A stretch of DNA of 48,845 bases from an uncultured Myxococcales bacterium (GCA_937902985.1 CALFNG010000397.1:1-48845), one strand, 5' to 3'. Shown: positions 27,245-35,422, counted from the stretch's first letter. Numbers and translations: made by a program. Notes: generated by a model from the letters alone, not told the origin.

Positions 27245-28342
27245 ATGAGCGAGCCCAAGAGTGCAGCCCTTCACGTCGGGCTCTTGACGGGTGGGGGCGA
27301 CGCGCCCGGCCTCAACGCCGCGGTCCGCGCCTTCTTCCATGCCGCGACCCGGCGAGGGCTCCGCGTGTCGGCGAGCCGCTTCGGCTTCGAGGGCCTCCTC
27401 GGACGGGCGGGGGTCTTTTCCGTGCGCGTCGAGGACGTGCGCGGAATTCTACCGCGCGGCGGGAGCATCCTCGGTTGCTCGACGAAGAGCAACCCCTTCG
27501 CCCTCGCTGTCGATCGGGCCGCGAAGCTCGACGTCGCCGCTTCCGTCAAGCGACGCCTCATCGACCTCGGCATCGACGCGCTCGTCCTCGCGGGCGGCGA
27601 TGGCACGATGGGGATCGCTCGCATGCTCGCGGAAGCGGGAGTGTCGTGCGTCGGGATCCCGAAGACGATCGACGGCGATCTCGGGGGAACGGAGCGTACT
27701 TGCGGCCTCGACACGGCGGTCGAGACGGCCGCGCACGCGGTCGACGCCCTGCACTCGACCGCCGAGTCCCACAATCGGGTCATGGTCGTCGAGGTCATGG
27801 GCCGCAACGCCGGATGGATCGCGCTTCGCGCGGGCATCGCGGGCGGAGCGGACGCGATCCTCATCCCCGAGATCGCATACGACGGCGAGCGCGTGGCAGC
27901 GAAGATCCGGGAGCGCGACGCGCTCGGTCTTCGCTTCTCGATCATCGTCATCGGCGAGGGCGCGCAGCCCGTGGGCGGCACGCCCAGCGAGATCGAGCGC
28001 GCGCGCCAGGGCCGGCCGCCGCGCCTGGGCGGCGCCGGAGAGCGCCTGGCGCAGGCGCTCGCCGAGGCCGGCATCACGCACGACGTCCGCGTGACCGTCC
28101 TCGGCCATCTGCAGCGCGGCGGCGCCCCCGCGGCTTCGGACCGCGTCCTCGCGACGAGGTTCGGCGTCCACGCCGCCGAGCTCTGTGCCGAGCGACGCTT
28201 CGGCCGGATGGTCGCGCTTCGCAACGGCGCGATCGAATCGATGACGTTCGACGAGGCGTGCGCCGCCCGTGGGACCGTCGATCCCGGCGGGGATCTCGTT
28301 CGCTGCGCACGCGCGATCGGAATCGAGCTCGGCGCGGCCTAG
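27245..28342 (+). CDS. pfkA: 6-phosphofructokinase
   Basis: 365-residue PfkA-family enzyme phosphorylating fructose 6-phosphate. TGGGDAPGLNA (15-25) and GGDGT (117-121) form the nucleotide site; PKTID (139-143) holds the catalytic Asp143; MGR at 185-187 binds substrate. GGDG favours ATP as donor, whereas Lys140 in PKTID is shared with the PPi-dependent and mixed clade, where TID is usually followed by ND; here it is TIDGDL. So it belongs to the non-allosteric PKTID clade with a probable ATP preference. GGAAGAG lies upstream of the ATG at 27245. Divergent from ppsA. Confidence 0.93.
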   Translation: MSEPKSAALHVGLLTGGGDAPGLNAAVRAFFHAATRRGLRVSASRFGFEGLLGRAGVFSVRVEDVRGILPRGGSILGCSTKSNPFALAVDRAAKLDVAASVKRRLIDLGIDALVLAGGDGTMGIARMLAEAGVSCVGIPKTIDGDLGGTERTCGLDTAVETAAHAVDALHSTAESHNRVMVVEVMGRNAGWIALRAGIAGGADAILIPEIAYDGERVAAKIRERDALGLRFSIIVIGEGAQPVGGTPSEIERARQGRPPRLGGAGERLAQALAEAGITHDVRVTVLGHLQRGGAPAASDRVLATRFGVHAAELCAERRFGRMVALRNGAIESMTFDEACAARGTVDPGGDLVRCARAIGIELGAA

Positions 28343-28352
28343 TCACTCACGC

Positions 28353-28368
28353 CGTCGGACATCCGACG
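28353..28368. terminator. hairpin between convergent genes
   Basis: CGTCGG-ACAT-CCGACG, a 6-bp perfect stem with a tetraloop, ten bases after pfkA and 19 bases before the end of the leftward oxidoreductase operon. Confidence 0.45.
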
Positions 28369-28386
28369 CACCTGGGCGAATCGTGC

Positions 28387-30012
28387 TTACCCGTCTTCGG
28401 GGACCATCCGGATGGCGCCGCAAGGGCACTCTGCCACGCAGAGACCGCATCCCTTGCAGAAGTCGAGGTCGATGCGAAAGCGCTTTCCGGGGCCCAGCTT
28501 GATGACGGCGTTGTCGGGACACACGCCGTAGCAGTTGTCGCATTCGAAGCAGTTCCCGCACGAGAGGCAGCGGCGCGCCTCGAAGAGCGCGTCGTCGGCC
28601 GTGAGGCCGCCGTTGACCTCGTCGAACGTCGCCCGGCGTCGCACGGGGTCGGCCGCGGGCTGCGAGGTGCGATCGGCCTCGGTGTAGTACCAGGGATTCA
28701 GGGTCTCGAAGGTGGCCACCTCGCGGGGCGGCGGCGCCTTCGCCTTCTCTCCGCGCACGTACGCGTCGAGGTGACGAGCCGCCGCCTTCCCGTGTCCGAC
28801 GGCGATCGCGATCGAGCGCTCGGAAGGGACCATGTCGCCTCCCGCGAAGAGGCCCGGGTGGCCGGTCATCATCCGGTCGTCGACCTCGATCACGCGATCG
28901 ACGACGCGCACGCCATCGACCTTCTCGAGGACCGAGAGGTCGACGTTCTGCCCGAGGGCGAGCACGAGGGCGTCGGCTTCGATCGTCTCCACCTCTCCGG
29001 TGGCCTTGAGGCGGCCCGCCTCGTCGAGCTCCATTCGCTCGACCACGATACGATCTTCATCGAATCGCTTGATCGTCCGGAGCCAGCGCATGGTGACCCC
29101 TTCCTCGGCGGCCTCGGCGACCTCGAAGGCGTGCGCGGGCATCGCGGCCTGCGTGCGCCGGTAGACGATGCACGCCTCTTCGGCCCCGAGACGCTTGACC
29201 GTTCGCGCGGCGTCGAACGCCGTGTCCCCGCCGCCGTAGATCGCGACGCGGCGCCCGAGACGCGGGGCCTCGCCCTGCTCGACCCGCTGCAAGAGGTCCA
29301 CGGCGTCGAAGATGCGCGCCGCGTCGCGCGCGGGGATCTCGACGCGGTTGGCGAGGTGCGCGCCGATTGCCGCGAAGCACGCGGCAAACCCGCCCTCGGC
29401 CACGGACGTCGCCACGTCGTCTACCCGCACGCCGGGCTCGAAGTGCACGCCGAGATCGAAGATGCGGGCGACCTCGGCGTCCAGCACGTCGCGAGGCAAT
29501 CGATACCGCGGGATGCCGTAGCGCATCATGCCGCCGGCGAGAGGCATCGCTTCGCGGACGGTGACCGCGTGCCCCATCCGCGCGAGGTGGTAGGCTGCAG
29601 AGAGCCCGCTCGGGCCGGAGCCGATGACGAGCACACGCTTGCCCGTCGGCGGGAGCGGCGCGGATAGCGGCCACTTCTCGCGAATGGCCAGGTCGCCGAG
29701 AAAGCGCTCGACCGCGTGGATGGAGACCGGCTCGTCGATCTTCGCGCGATTGCAGGACGTCTCGCACGGGTGGTAGCAGGCGCGGCCCATCACCGCCGGA
29801 AAGGGGTTGTCCTCGACGAGGGCCTGCCACGCGGCGCGGTAGTCGCCCTCCTCGGCGTGATAGAGCCACCGCTGCACGTCCTCGCCGGCGGGGCACGCGT
29901 GATTGCATGGCGGCAAGCGGTCGACGTACTCGGGCCGTCGCGAGCGCCACGAGCCGGTGTGGTTCGCTCGGCTCGAGCCGAGATCGAGGGTGATGGCAAA
30001 CGGCTTGTCCAT
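28387..30012 (-). CDS. GltD-like FAD/NAD(P) oxidoreductase fused to a 2x[4Fe-4S] ferredoxin domain
   Basis: 541 residues, last gene of the 2-oxoacid:ferredoxin oxidoreductase operon. The N-terminal cluster domain has CNHACPAGEDVQRW and CYHPCETSCNR, as in glutamate synthase small subunits. FAD- and NAD(P)-binding Rossmann motifs follow (IGSGPSGLSAAYHL and YGGGDTAFDAARTV). The C-terminal 75 residues carry CLSCGNCFECDNC-x3-CP and CKGCGLCVAECPCG, two ferredoxin clusters resembling a PorD delta subunit. The fusion could pass electrons between reduced ferredoxin and NAD(P)H. It starts five bases after the beta-subunit stop. Confidence 0.88.
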   Translation of the reverse strand: MDKPFAITLDLGSSRANHTGSWRSRRPEYVDRLPPCNHACPAGEDVQRWLYHAEEGDYRAAWQALVEDNPFPAVMGRACYHPCETSCNRAKIDEPVSIHAVERFLGDLAIREKWPLSAPLPPTGKRVLVIGSGPSGLSAAYHLARMGHAVTVREAMPLAGGMMRYGIPRYRLPRDVLDAEVARIFDLGVHFEPGVRVDDVATSVAEGGFAACFAAIGAHLANRVEIPARDAARIFDAVDLLQRVEQGEAPRLGRRVAIYGGGDTAFDAARTVKRLGAEEACIVYRRTQAAMPAHAFEVAEAAEEGVTMRWLRTIKRFDEDRIVVERMELDEAGRLKATGEVETIEADALVLALGQNVDLSVLEKVDGVRVVDRVIEVDDRMMTGHPGLFAGGDMVPSERSIAIAVGHGKAAARHLDAYVRGEKAKAPPPREVATFETLNPWYYTEADRTSQPAADPVRRRATFDEVNGGLTADDALFEARRCLSCGNCFECDNCYGVCPDNAVIKLGPGKRFRIDLDFCKGCGLCVAECPCGAIRMVPEDG

Positions 30013-30017
30013 GGGCG

Positions 30018-31010
30018 TCAGTCCCCGGTGAGCAATCGAAAGCGTTCGATGTTGCGGTCAGCGATGGCCTGGAGCCGCGCGATCCGCTCCACGTCGACGC
30101 GACCGCCAGCGAACAGGTGATCGAACCGCCGCTGGAGCCTCAGATACGCCTCGACCGGCTGGCGCTGACGGATCGGCGTGCGGCGCACGACTTCTCCGTG
30201 CTCCGCCTCGAAGAGCGGGAAGAGGCCGCACTGCACGGCGAGTCGCGCGACCTTGATGGTGTCGTCCGAGGCCGACCCCCATCCGAGCGGACACGGGACG
30301 TGCACGTGCAAGTAGCGGGCGCCGTGCACCTTCATGGCCGCCTCGACCTTGTCCTCGAGATCGTGAAGGTCGGCCACGCTGGCGGTGGCGACGTAAGGAA
30401 TTCCGTGAGCCATGGCGATGAGCGGCGCGTTCTTGCCGTGCCCGAACTCGTTCCCGGGCTCCGGGCCGAGGGCCGGCGTCGTCGCGGTGCGGGCGAGCGG
30501 CGGCGTGGCGCTCGAGCGCTGCACGCCCGTGTTCATGTACGCCTCGTTGTCGTAGCAAACGTACAGAACGTCGTCGTTTCGCTCGAACATGCCCGACAGG
30601 GCACCGAAGCCGATGTCCATCGTCCCGCCGTCGCCGCCCTGAGCGACGACGCGCACCGCGCTGCCCTTCGACCGCATCGCCGCTGCGACCCCCGTGGCGA
30701 CGGACGCGGCGTTCGCGAACAGCGAATGGAGCCAGGGAACCTGCCAGGACGACTCGGGGTAGGGCGTCGTGAACACCTCGAGACAGCCCGTGGCGTTGAC
30801 GACCACGAGCTGGCCTCCGGTCGCACGCATGGCGGCGTCGAGCACCCACCGCGCGCCGAGCGCCTCGCCGCATCCCTGGCACGCGCGGTGGCCGCTCGTC
30901 AGCGCGTTGCTCCGGTCGACCGACGACTGCACGGCGCGCGTCTCCGGGTCGAGCAAGCGGTTGCCGGCGGTCAGCGTGCCGGTCTGGTAGAACTTGATCC
31001 GCTGGCTCAT
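30018..31010 (-). CDS. porB: 2-oxoacid:ferredoxin oxidoreductase beta subunit
   Basis: 330-residue thiamine-diphosphate-binding subunit. GDGGTMDIGFG (126-136) with YDNEAYMNTG (153-162) is the TPP/Mg motif, and CQGCGE (C44, C47) with C76 in NATGC are cluster ligands typical of PorB. With the alpha and gamma subunits it oxidatively decarboxylates pyruvate or a related 2-oxoacid to the acyl-CoA and reduces ferredoxin, an oxygen-sensitive reaction. Its ATG at 31010 overlaps the alpha stop in ATGA, so translation is coupled. Whether the substrate is pyruvate or a branched 2-oxoacid cannot be told. Confidence 0.92.
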   Translation of the reverse strand: MSQRIKFYQTGTLTAGNRLLDPETRAVQSSVDRSNALTSGHRACQGCGEALGARWVLDAAMRATGGQLVVVNATGCLEVFTTPYPESSWQVPWLHSLFANAASVATGVAAAMRSKGSAVRVVAQGGDGGTMDIGFGALSGMFERNDDVLYVCYDNEAYMNTGVQRSSATPPLARTATTPALGPEPGNEFGHGKNAPLIAMAHGIPYVATASVADLHDLEDKVEAAMKVHGARYLHVHVPCPLGWGSASDDTIKVARLAVQCGLFPLFEAEHGEVVRRTPIRQRQPVEAYLRLQRRFDHLFAGGRVDVERIARLQAIADRNIERFRLLTGD

Positions 31011-32272
31011 CCGATCCTCCGCATCGACGGGCCGACGTCGCGAAGCACGTTCGACGCCGTCGGGCCGGAGCGACGGTTCTCGGACATGCGGGCGACTTCG
31101 CGCTCGACGACGCCCCAGTCGAGGTCGAGCATGTGGAGCTCGCCGAGCTTGCCGGCGTGGCCCTCGGCGAACACGCGGCCGAGCGACGCTTGCGTGATCG
31201 CCCGCCCGCCCAGGCCCGCCACGACTGTGTGCACGACCGTCTGCACGTCGGCGGGCTCTCCGCGGAGCGCCATCCGGACGTCGGACGCGAGCACGCCCCC
31301 CATCCCGAGGGCGAGGTTCTTCTCGACGACGATGACGCGCCGGGCGCCGCGGAGCGCGTCGCGAACGGCTGCCGCGGGGAACGGACGGAACGTGCACAGG
31401 TCGAGCGCGCCGATGGGCACGCCGCCCGCGCGCATCGCGTCGACGACGACCTCGATTGTTCCGTTCACCGATCCCATCGCGACGACGATCGTCTCCGCGC
31501 CGTCGGTGCGGTACGGGCGAAGTAGGCCCCCCGACCGGCGCCCGAAGCGCTGCTCGAACTCGGACGCGATCTCGGGAATGATCTCGAGGGCGCGGAGCTG
31601 CTTGTGGTGCGCGAGCCAGCGCACCTCCGCGAACGCGTCGGGGCCGACCATCGCGCCGATCGTCATCGGGTCCGCCGGATCGATCACCTGCACGGGTTCG
31701 TATCGCGGGAGAAACGCGTCGACCTCGCCTTGCGTGGGTACGTCGACCCGCTCGAAGGCGTGCGTGAGAATGAAGCCGTCGACGCAGACCATCACCGGAC
31801 AGCTCAGCGCCTCGGCGAGGCGGAACGCCTGGATGTGGAGATCGGCGGCCTCCTGGTTGTCCCTGGCGAAGAGCTGGATCCAGCCCGCGTCCCGCATCGC
31901 CATCGCGTCCGAGTGATCGTTCCAGATGTTGATCGGCGCGCCGATCGCGCGGTTTCCGAGCGTCATGACGATCGGAAGCCCGAGGCCGGACGCGTTGTAG
32001 AGAGCCTCCGCCATGAAGAGGAGCCCCTGGCTCGACGTGGCCGTGTAGGCCCGCGCTCCGGCCGCGGACGCGCCGATGGCGACGCTCAGCGCCGAGAACT
32101 CGGACTCGACGTTGATGAATTCGCAGGGCGTCAGGCTTCCGGATTTCACGAGCTCGCCGAGAGCCTCGACGATGTGCGTCTGCGGGGTGATTGGATAAGC
32201 GCAAATCACCTCGGGCCGGCACAGCGCGATCGCCTCCGCCATCCCGCGTGAGCCTTCGATCTGCTTCAACAT
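31007..32272 (-). CDS. porA: 2-oxoacid:ferredoxin oxidoreductase alpha subunit
   Basis: 421-residue alpha subunit. It opens with EGSRGMAEAIALCRPEVICA and YPITPQTHIVEAL, the family's strongest signature, then NVESEFSALSVAIGASAAGA and SSQGLLFMAEALYNASGLGL. The C-terminal domain has PIGALDLCTFRPFPA and VVEKNLALGMGG. ATG at 32272 gives the correct opening; it follows the gamma stop by four bases. The order gamma, alpha, beta, then the GltD-ferredoxin fusion differs from the common gamma-delta-alpha-beta order in that the delta function is moved to the end and fused. Confidence 0.93.
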   Translation of the reverse strand: MLKQIEGSRGMAEAIALCRPEVICAYPITPQTHIVEALGELVKSGSLTPCEFINVESEFSALSVAIGASAAGARAYTATSSQGLLFMAEALYNASGLGLPIVMTLGNRAIGAPINIWNDHSDAMAMRDAGWIQLFARDNQEAADLHIQAFRLAEALSCPVMVCVDGFILTHAFERVDVPTQGEVDAFLPRYEPVQVIDPADPMTIGAMVGPDAFAEVRWLAHHKQLRALEIIPEIASEFEQRFGRRSGGLLRPYRTDGAETIVVAMGSVNGTIEVVVDAMRAGGVPIGALDLCTFRPFPAAAVRDALRGARRVIVVEKNLALGMGGVLASDVRMALRGEPADVQTVVHTVVAGLGGRAITQASLGRVFAEGHAGKLGELHMLDLDWGVVEREVARMSENRRSGPTASNVLRDVGPSMRRIG

Positions 32273-32276
32273 GAGT

Positions 32277-32837
32277 TCACGTGCCCCCGAGCGCTGCATA
32301 TGCCGCGCCGGCGGCGGCGACGTTGGCGTCCCCCAGACCTCCGGTGAACCGGCCGCGTAGGGCCTGCGCGACGGAGCCGAGCGCCACCACGCCGGTCAGG
32401 GCGGCGAAGGCACCGAGCAGCGGCGCGTTCGGCACGGGCTTGCCGACGTGCTTCAGCGCGAGCTCGGTCGCCGCCACGGTGCGCACGTGACCTCTCGGCA
32501 ATCGAGCGACGAGCTCGTCGAGGCCGAGCTCGTCGAGCGTCCTGCGCGTGTTGACGAGCACGTACCCGTCGTCGCGCAGGCCCTGGAACACCTCGACCGA
32601 GTGGAGCAGCGTCGCGTCCTGAACGAGCACCGCGTCCGGCGCGACCACCGGATCGCGCGATCGAATCTCGACGTCGTCGATGCGACAGAAGGACATGACG
32701 GGCGCCCCCATCCGCTCGGACCCGAAGCTCGGGAACGCCTGGGCGAACTTGCCCTCGTGGAACGCGGCGACCGACAGCACCTCGGCGCCGGTGACCGTCC
32801 CTTGCCCGCCGCGCCCGTGAAAACGAATCTGGAACAT
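32277..32837 (-). CDS. porC: 2-oxoacid:ferredoxin oxidoreductase gamma subunit
   Basis: 186-residue gamma subunit, first gene of the operon. FQIRFHGRGGQGTVTGAEVL is the hallmark opening, followed by AQAFPSFGSERMGAPVMSFC and the VLVNTRR segment. GGTGG stands before the ATG at 32837. The operon promoter is a sigma-54-type element at 32981-32996 within copy 2 of the duplicated control region, which leaves a leader of about 130 bases. Confidence 0.93.
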   Translation of the reverse strand: MFQIRFHGRGGQGTVTGAEVLSVAAFHEGKFAQAFPSFGSERMGAPVMSFCRIDDVEIRSRDPVVAPDAVLVQDATLLHSVEVFQGLRDDGYVLVNTRRTLDELGLDELVARLPRGHVRTVAATELALKHVGKPVPNAPLLGAFAALTGVVALGSVAQALRGRFTGGLGDANVAAAGAAYAALGGT

Positions 32838-32980
32838 GGTGTGGGGTCCACCGCTCGAGGCGGCCTGTCTTGTTCGGTTTCTTCCGGCGCAAAGGTCGCG
32901 CCTCGACGCAATGAGTGCACGGTCGCCGGGTCGTCCGATTCGCCTGCTATCGAGCGACTCGCACGCCCGCGGTCGACAAG

Positions 32981-32996
32981 AGCAGCTACCGGGCCA
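32981..32996 (-). promoter_or_regulatory. sigma-54-type promoter of the por operon
   Basis: TGGCCCGGTAGCTGCT on the minus strand, identical to the ppsA element. Predicted +1 near 32970. Confidence 0.6.
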
Positions 32997-33015
32997 GCTC
33001 CGCGTCGCGCGGCGC

Positions 33016-33031
33016 GGGCATGACCGTTGCT
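33016..33031 (+). promoter_or_regulatory. sigma-54-type promoter of the cytochrome/YeeE operon
   Basis: GGGCATGACCGTTGCT, with GG-N10-GC and TTGCT exact. Predicted +1 near 33042, close to the coding start, so the leader is short. Confidence 0.6.
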
Positions 33032-33063
33032 GTCCGACTTCCTTCGTGAGCGTCGTCGACGTC

Positions 33064-33606
33064 GTGCTGCCATCCCCTACACACGCGGGAATTCGGCGCG
33101 CTCTCGCGGCCCTCGTGCTCGTGGCTCTCGCCGTGCCTCTGGAGGCGAGAGCCCAGTGCGGTGCGAACCGTTCGACGTGCAGCGCGTGCCACGACGGCGC
33201 GCGGGCCGCGCTTCCAGCGCCCGGCGCGTGGCACGACGACCACGCGTTCGCCGATCTCTGCGTGACCTGCCACGGCGGCCGCGGCGACGTCGTCGACGCC
33301 GACGAAGCGCACCTCGGGCTCGTGGACCCGCTCTCGAGCTCGAATGAAACCTGCGCGTCCTGCCACGGTGCGAAGACCGCGCTCTTCGTCGAACGTTACC
33401 GAGTCCGGCGCGATGCCGCCGTCGACGTCCATCCCAAGTCGGCCCCTGGGCCGGCGTCAGGGAGCGATCGCACCCCGGCGTGCCCATCGAACGTGCACGG
33501 CGAGGCCCGGTCGAACCTCGTCCTCATGGCTCTCGTTGGAATGGTCGGCGCTTTCGGGGCGGTGTTCATCGTCCACAACGAGCGCGCGAGAAAGAGGTAC
33601 GCATGA
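33064..33606 (+). CDS. membrane-anchored triheme cytochrome c
   Basis: 180 residues from the GTG at 33064; GTG at 33046 is an alternative. A signal peptide ends LEARAQ. Three haem c sites are visible: CSACH, CVTCH and CASCH, with further His residues (WHDDHAF, AHLG) as possible distal ligands. The C-terminus is a membrane helix (NLVLMALVGMVGAFGAVFIV) with a basic end, so the haem domain is periplasmic and anchored. The gene overlaps the first YeeE-type gene in ATGA. Together they suggest electron transfer linked to sulfur-compound uptake or oxidation; this is inference from context. Confidence 0.8.
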   Translation: MLPSPTHAGIRRALAALVLVALAVPLEARAQCGANRSTCSACHDGARAALPAPGAWHDDHAFADLCVTCHGGRGDVVDADEAHLGLVDPLSSSNETCASCHGAKTALFVERYRVRRDAAVDVHPKSAPGPASGSDRTPACPSNVHGEARSNLVLMALVGMVGAFGAVFIVHNERARKRYA

Positions 33607-34118
33607 TCGCTGCGCTCCGCAGTCCCTGGTCGCCTCGCCTGGCCGGCGTCGGTCTCGGTCTCGTCGTCACCGTGTCGATGGCCGTCTTCGGTCACCGGCT
33701 CAGCGGCGCGGGCGCGTATCAGAATCTCTCGGGGTTCGTGGGGAAACGGATCGCGCCCGACGCGATGTACTGGCAGCACGTCGTACCGACCGGGCTGACG
33801 TGGGACGTGCTCGTGCTCATCGGCTCGCTCGGGGGCGCCTTTGCCGCCGCGAGCTTCTCTCGAACCTTCAAGGTTCGCCTCATGCCCGACAGGCAGTGGG
33901 CCGACGTCTTCGGCTCCAGCGTCGCGCGTCGATGGCTGCTGGCCTTCGTCGGATCGATGCTCACGGAGGTCGGAGGCGGCCTGGCGGGCGGGTGCACCGC
34001 GAGCCTGGCCCTCTCCGGGGGAGCCGTCCTCGCGCCGGCCGCGTTCGTCTTCATGGCGGGGATGTTCGCCAGCGGGATCCCGACGGCGCTCGTCCTCTAC
34101 CGGCGGACAGACTCGTGA
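33603..34118 (+). CDS. YeeE/YedE-family sulfur-compound transporter half
   Basis: 171-residue membrane protein with about four to five helices. The conserved cysteine motif of the family appears as GGGLAGGCTASLALSGG, where the Cys lines the path for thiosulfate-type substrates. Proteins of half the YeeE length usually work as pairs, and the second half-gene follows seven bases later. Start ATG overlaps the cytochrome stop. The substrate could be thiosulfate, sulfide or another reduced sulfur compound. Confidence 0.83.
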   Translation: MIAALRSPWSPRLAGVGLGLVVTVSMAVFGHRLSGAGAYQNLSGFVGKRIAPDAMYWQHVVPTGLTWDVLVLIGSLGGAFAAASFSRTFKVRLMPDRQWADVFGSSVARRWLLAFVGSMLTEVGGGLAGGCTASLALSGGAVLAPAAFVFMAGMFASGIPTALVLYRRTDS

Positions 34119-34125
34119 GGCTCTC

Positions 34126-34668
34126 ATGACCACGATCGCCCCGCTCCTCATCGGCTTCGCGTTCGGCTGGCTCCTCCAGAAGGCGGGACTGTCGCGCTAC
34201 GACCGCGTCGTGAACGTGTTTCGCCTCCGCGACTTCGCGTTGCTCGAGTTCCTCCTGACGGCTCTCGTCACGGCCGCCATCGGGATCCGGGTCGTGCGCG
34301 CGTTCGATCCCGCGGTCGACGTCCCGATTCCGACCACGTACCTCGCGGGGAACCTCGCCGGCGGCCTCGTGTTCGGCGTGGGAATGGCCCTCTCGGGCTT
34401 CTGCCCCGGGACCATCGCCGCGGGGGCCGGCGAGGGCCGGCTCGACTACCTGATTCCCGGCGCCCTCGGCCTCTACACGGGTGCGCTCGTCTTCGGCGAT
34501 GACTACGGATCGATCATGCCGGCGCTCTCGCGCTGGGGACGCCTCGGCGCGGTCACGTTCGCCGAAGCCCTTCGCGTCGAACCGTGGCTCCTGGTGATCT
34601 TGCTGGCGGAGCTGTCGACCCTGACCCTCTACGTCATCGCGCGGCGACACAGGGGCGCGCGGCCCTAG
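34126..34668 (+). CDS. YeeE/YedE-family sulfur-compound transporter, second half
   Basis: 180-residue membrane protein with the second family motif, GMALSGFCPGTIAAGAGEG, again centred on a cysteine. It opens with PLLIGFAFGWLLQKAGLSRY, a typical start of the C-terminal half. It is the last gene of the cytochrome operon and is convergent with a PNPOx gene 71 bases on. No rhodanese or TusA-like gene, the common partner, is nearby. Confidence 0.83.
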   Translation: MTTIAPLLIGFAFGWLLQKAGLSRYDRVVNVFRLRDFALLEFLLTALVTAAIGIRVVRAFDPAVDVPIPTTYLAGNLAGGLVFGVGMALSGFCPGTIAAGAGEGRLDYLIPGALGLYTGALVFGDDYGSIMPALSRWGRLGAVTFAEALRVEPWLLVILLAELSTLTLYVIARRHRGARP

Positions 34669-34739
34669 CCCTCGCTCTTCGTGACGCCCGGCGGGGCTGC
34701 CGGCGGGGTCGACGTGCCGGCAACGAAAGCGCGGGTGAC

Positions 34740-35186
34740 TCAGGCGCGCTCATACCGTCCGGTTCGCTCGAGGAGCCGGATCTGAAAGAGAATCGGTCGA
34801 ACGATCCCCTCGCGACGGTGGACGTCTTCGTGGCGCTCGGGTGTGGTCACGCCGGGCGGCGGTGTCGACGCGTGCTTGCCCGCCAGGAAGTCCATGGCGC
34901 GTTCTTGCTGATCGAGAGCGACTTCCTCGAACCGCCCGCGAGCGAGCACCGTCCGCCAGTCGGCGACGCCGCGGATCTGCTCGACCTCGAAACCGACTTG
35001 ATGGTTCTTGCGCATCGCTTCGATCTTGTGACCGTTCGCCGAGTGCGAGAACACGAACTCACCGCCGTCGTACACGTAGGTGACGGGCACGATGTACGGC
35101 CATCCGTCGGCGATGTACGAGATTCGGCCGACGACCTCGCTGCGGAGCACCTCGTCGATCTGGTCCGGCGTCAAATTTCCCATCAT
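34740..35186 (-). CDS. PNPOx-fold flavoprotein, NimA-like (second copy)
   Basis: 148 residues, paralogue of the protein at 24155: MGNLTPDQIDEVLRSEVVGR, then ADGWPYIVPVTYVYDGGEF and IEAMRKNHQVGFEVEQI. Two adjacent ATGs (35186, 35183) are possible; GAGGTGA lies seven to ten bases upstream. It probably binds FMN or a related cofactor. A strong sigma-54-type promoter (35236-35251) lies upstream, and a divergent sigma-54-type element serves the ABC genes 150 bases away, repeating the divergent pattern seen at ppsA/pfkA. Confidence 0.85.
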   Translation of the reverse strand: MMGNLTPDQIDEVLRSEVVGRISYIADGWPYIVPVTYVYDGGEFVFSHSANGHKIEAMRKNHQVGFEVEQIRGVADWRTVLARGRFEEVALDQQERAMDFLAGKHASTPPPGVTTPERHEDVHRREGIVRPILFQIRLLERTGRYERA

Positions 35187-35235
35187 GACATCACCTCGCT
35201 CGTCTCGACTTTCGGTTGTGCCCCCAAGACGCCTG

Positions 35236-35251
35236 AGCATCTCCCGTGCCC
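35236..35251 (-). promoter_or_regulatory. sigma-54-type promoter of the PNPOx gene
   Basis: Minus strand GGGCACGGGAGATGCT: GGCACG is exact, ATGCT close to TTGCW, spacing exact. Predicted +1 near 35225, about 40 bases before the start. Confidence 0.6.
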
Positions 35252-35391
35252 ACCGGAGCTCTCCGTCCTGTCGATGCGGAGTGGCTGCGCGAAGCAAATC
35301 CTTGCGCCCGAGCGCAGAGTTCGCCCGGTCATGGAAAGTCGTGACTCCCGAGCGACGGCATCTTTGCCGGCCGTCCCCGGGCACGCGCCGC

Positions 35392-35407
35392 GGGCACTCG
35401 CGTTGCA
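35392..35407 (+). promoter_or_regulatory. sigma-54-type promoter of the ABC importer
   Basis: GGGCACTCGCGTTGCA: GGCAC and TTGCA exact with correct spacing, one of the best matches in the window. Predicted +1 near 35418, only five bases before the ATG at 35423, so either the message is nearly leaderless or translation starts further in, for example at the GTG near 35459. Confidence 0.55.
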
Positions 35408-35422
35408 CCGGTCACCTGGGCC

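Larger units (their letters stand above)
32873..33055. repeat. duplicated divergent control region, copy 2 (porC/cytochrome)
   Basis: Second copy of the 183-bp block at 27028-27210, same orientation, no gaps. It separates the leftward porCAB operon from the rightward triheme cytochrome/YeeE operon. The 15-bp core CGCAATGAGTGCACG at 32907-32921 recurs exactly at 41893-41907 upstream of a CBS gene. Confidence 0.85.

Noticed and set aside
27058-27258. Leader peptide in the duplicated region (a frame reading MEGESDDRATVHSLR before ppsA)
   Set aside because: The ATG is ATA in the other copy, the stop is not conserved, and substitutions show only a mild third-position bias; regulatory DNA explains the conservation better.
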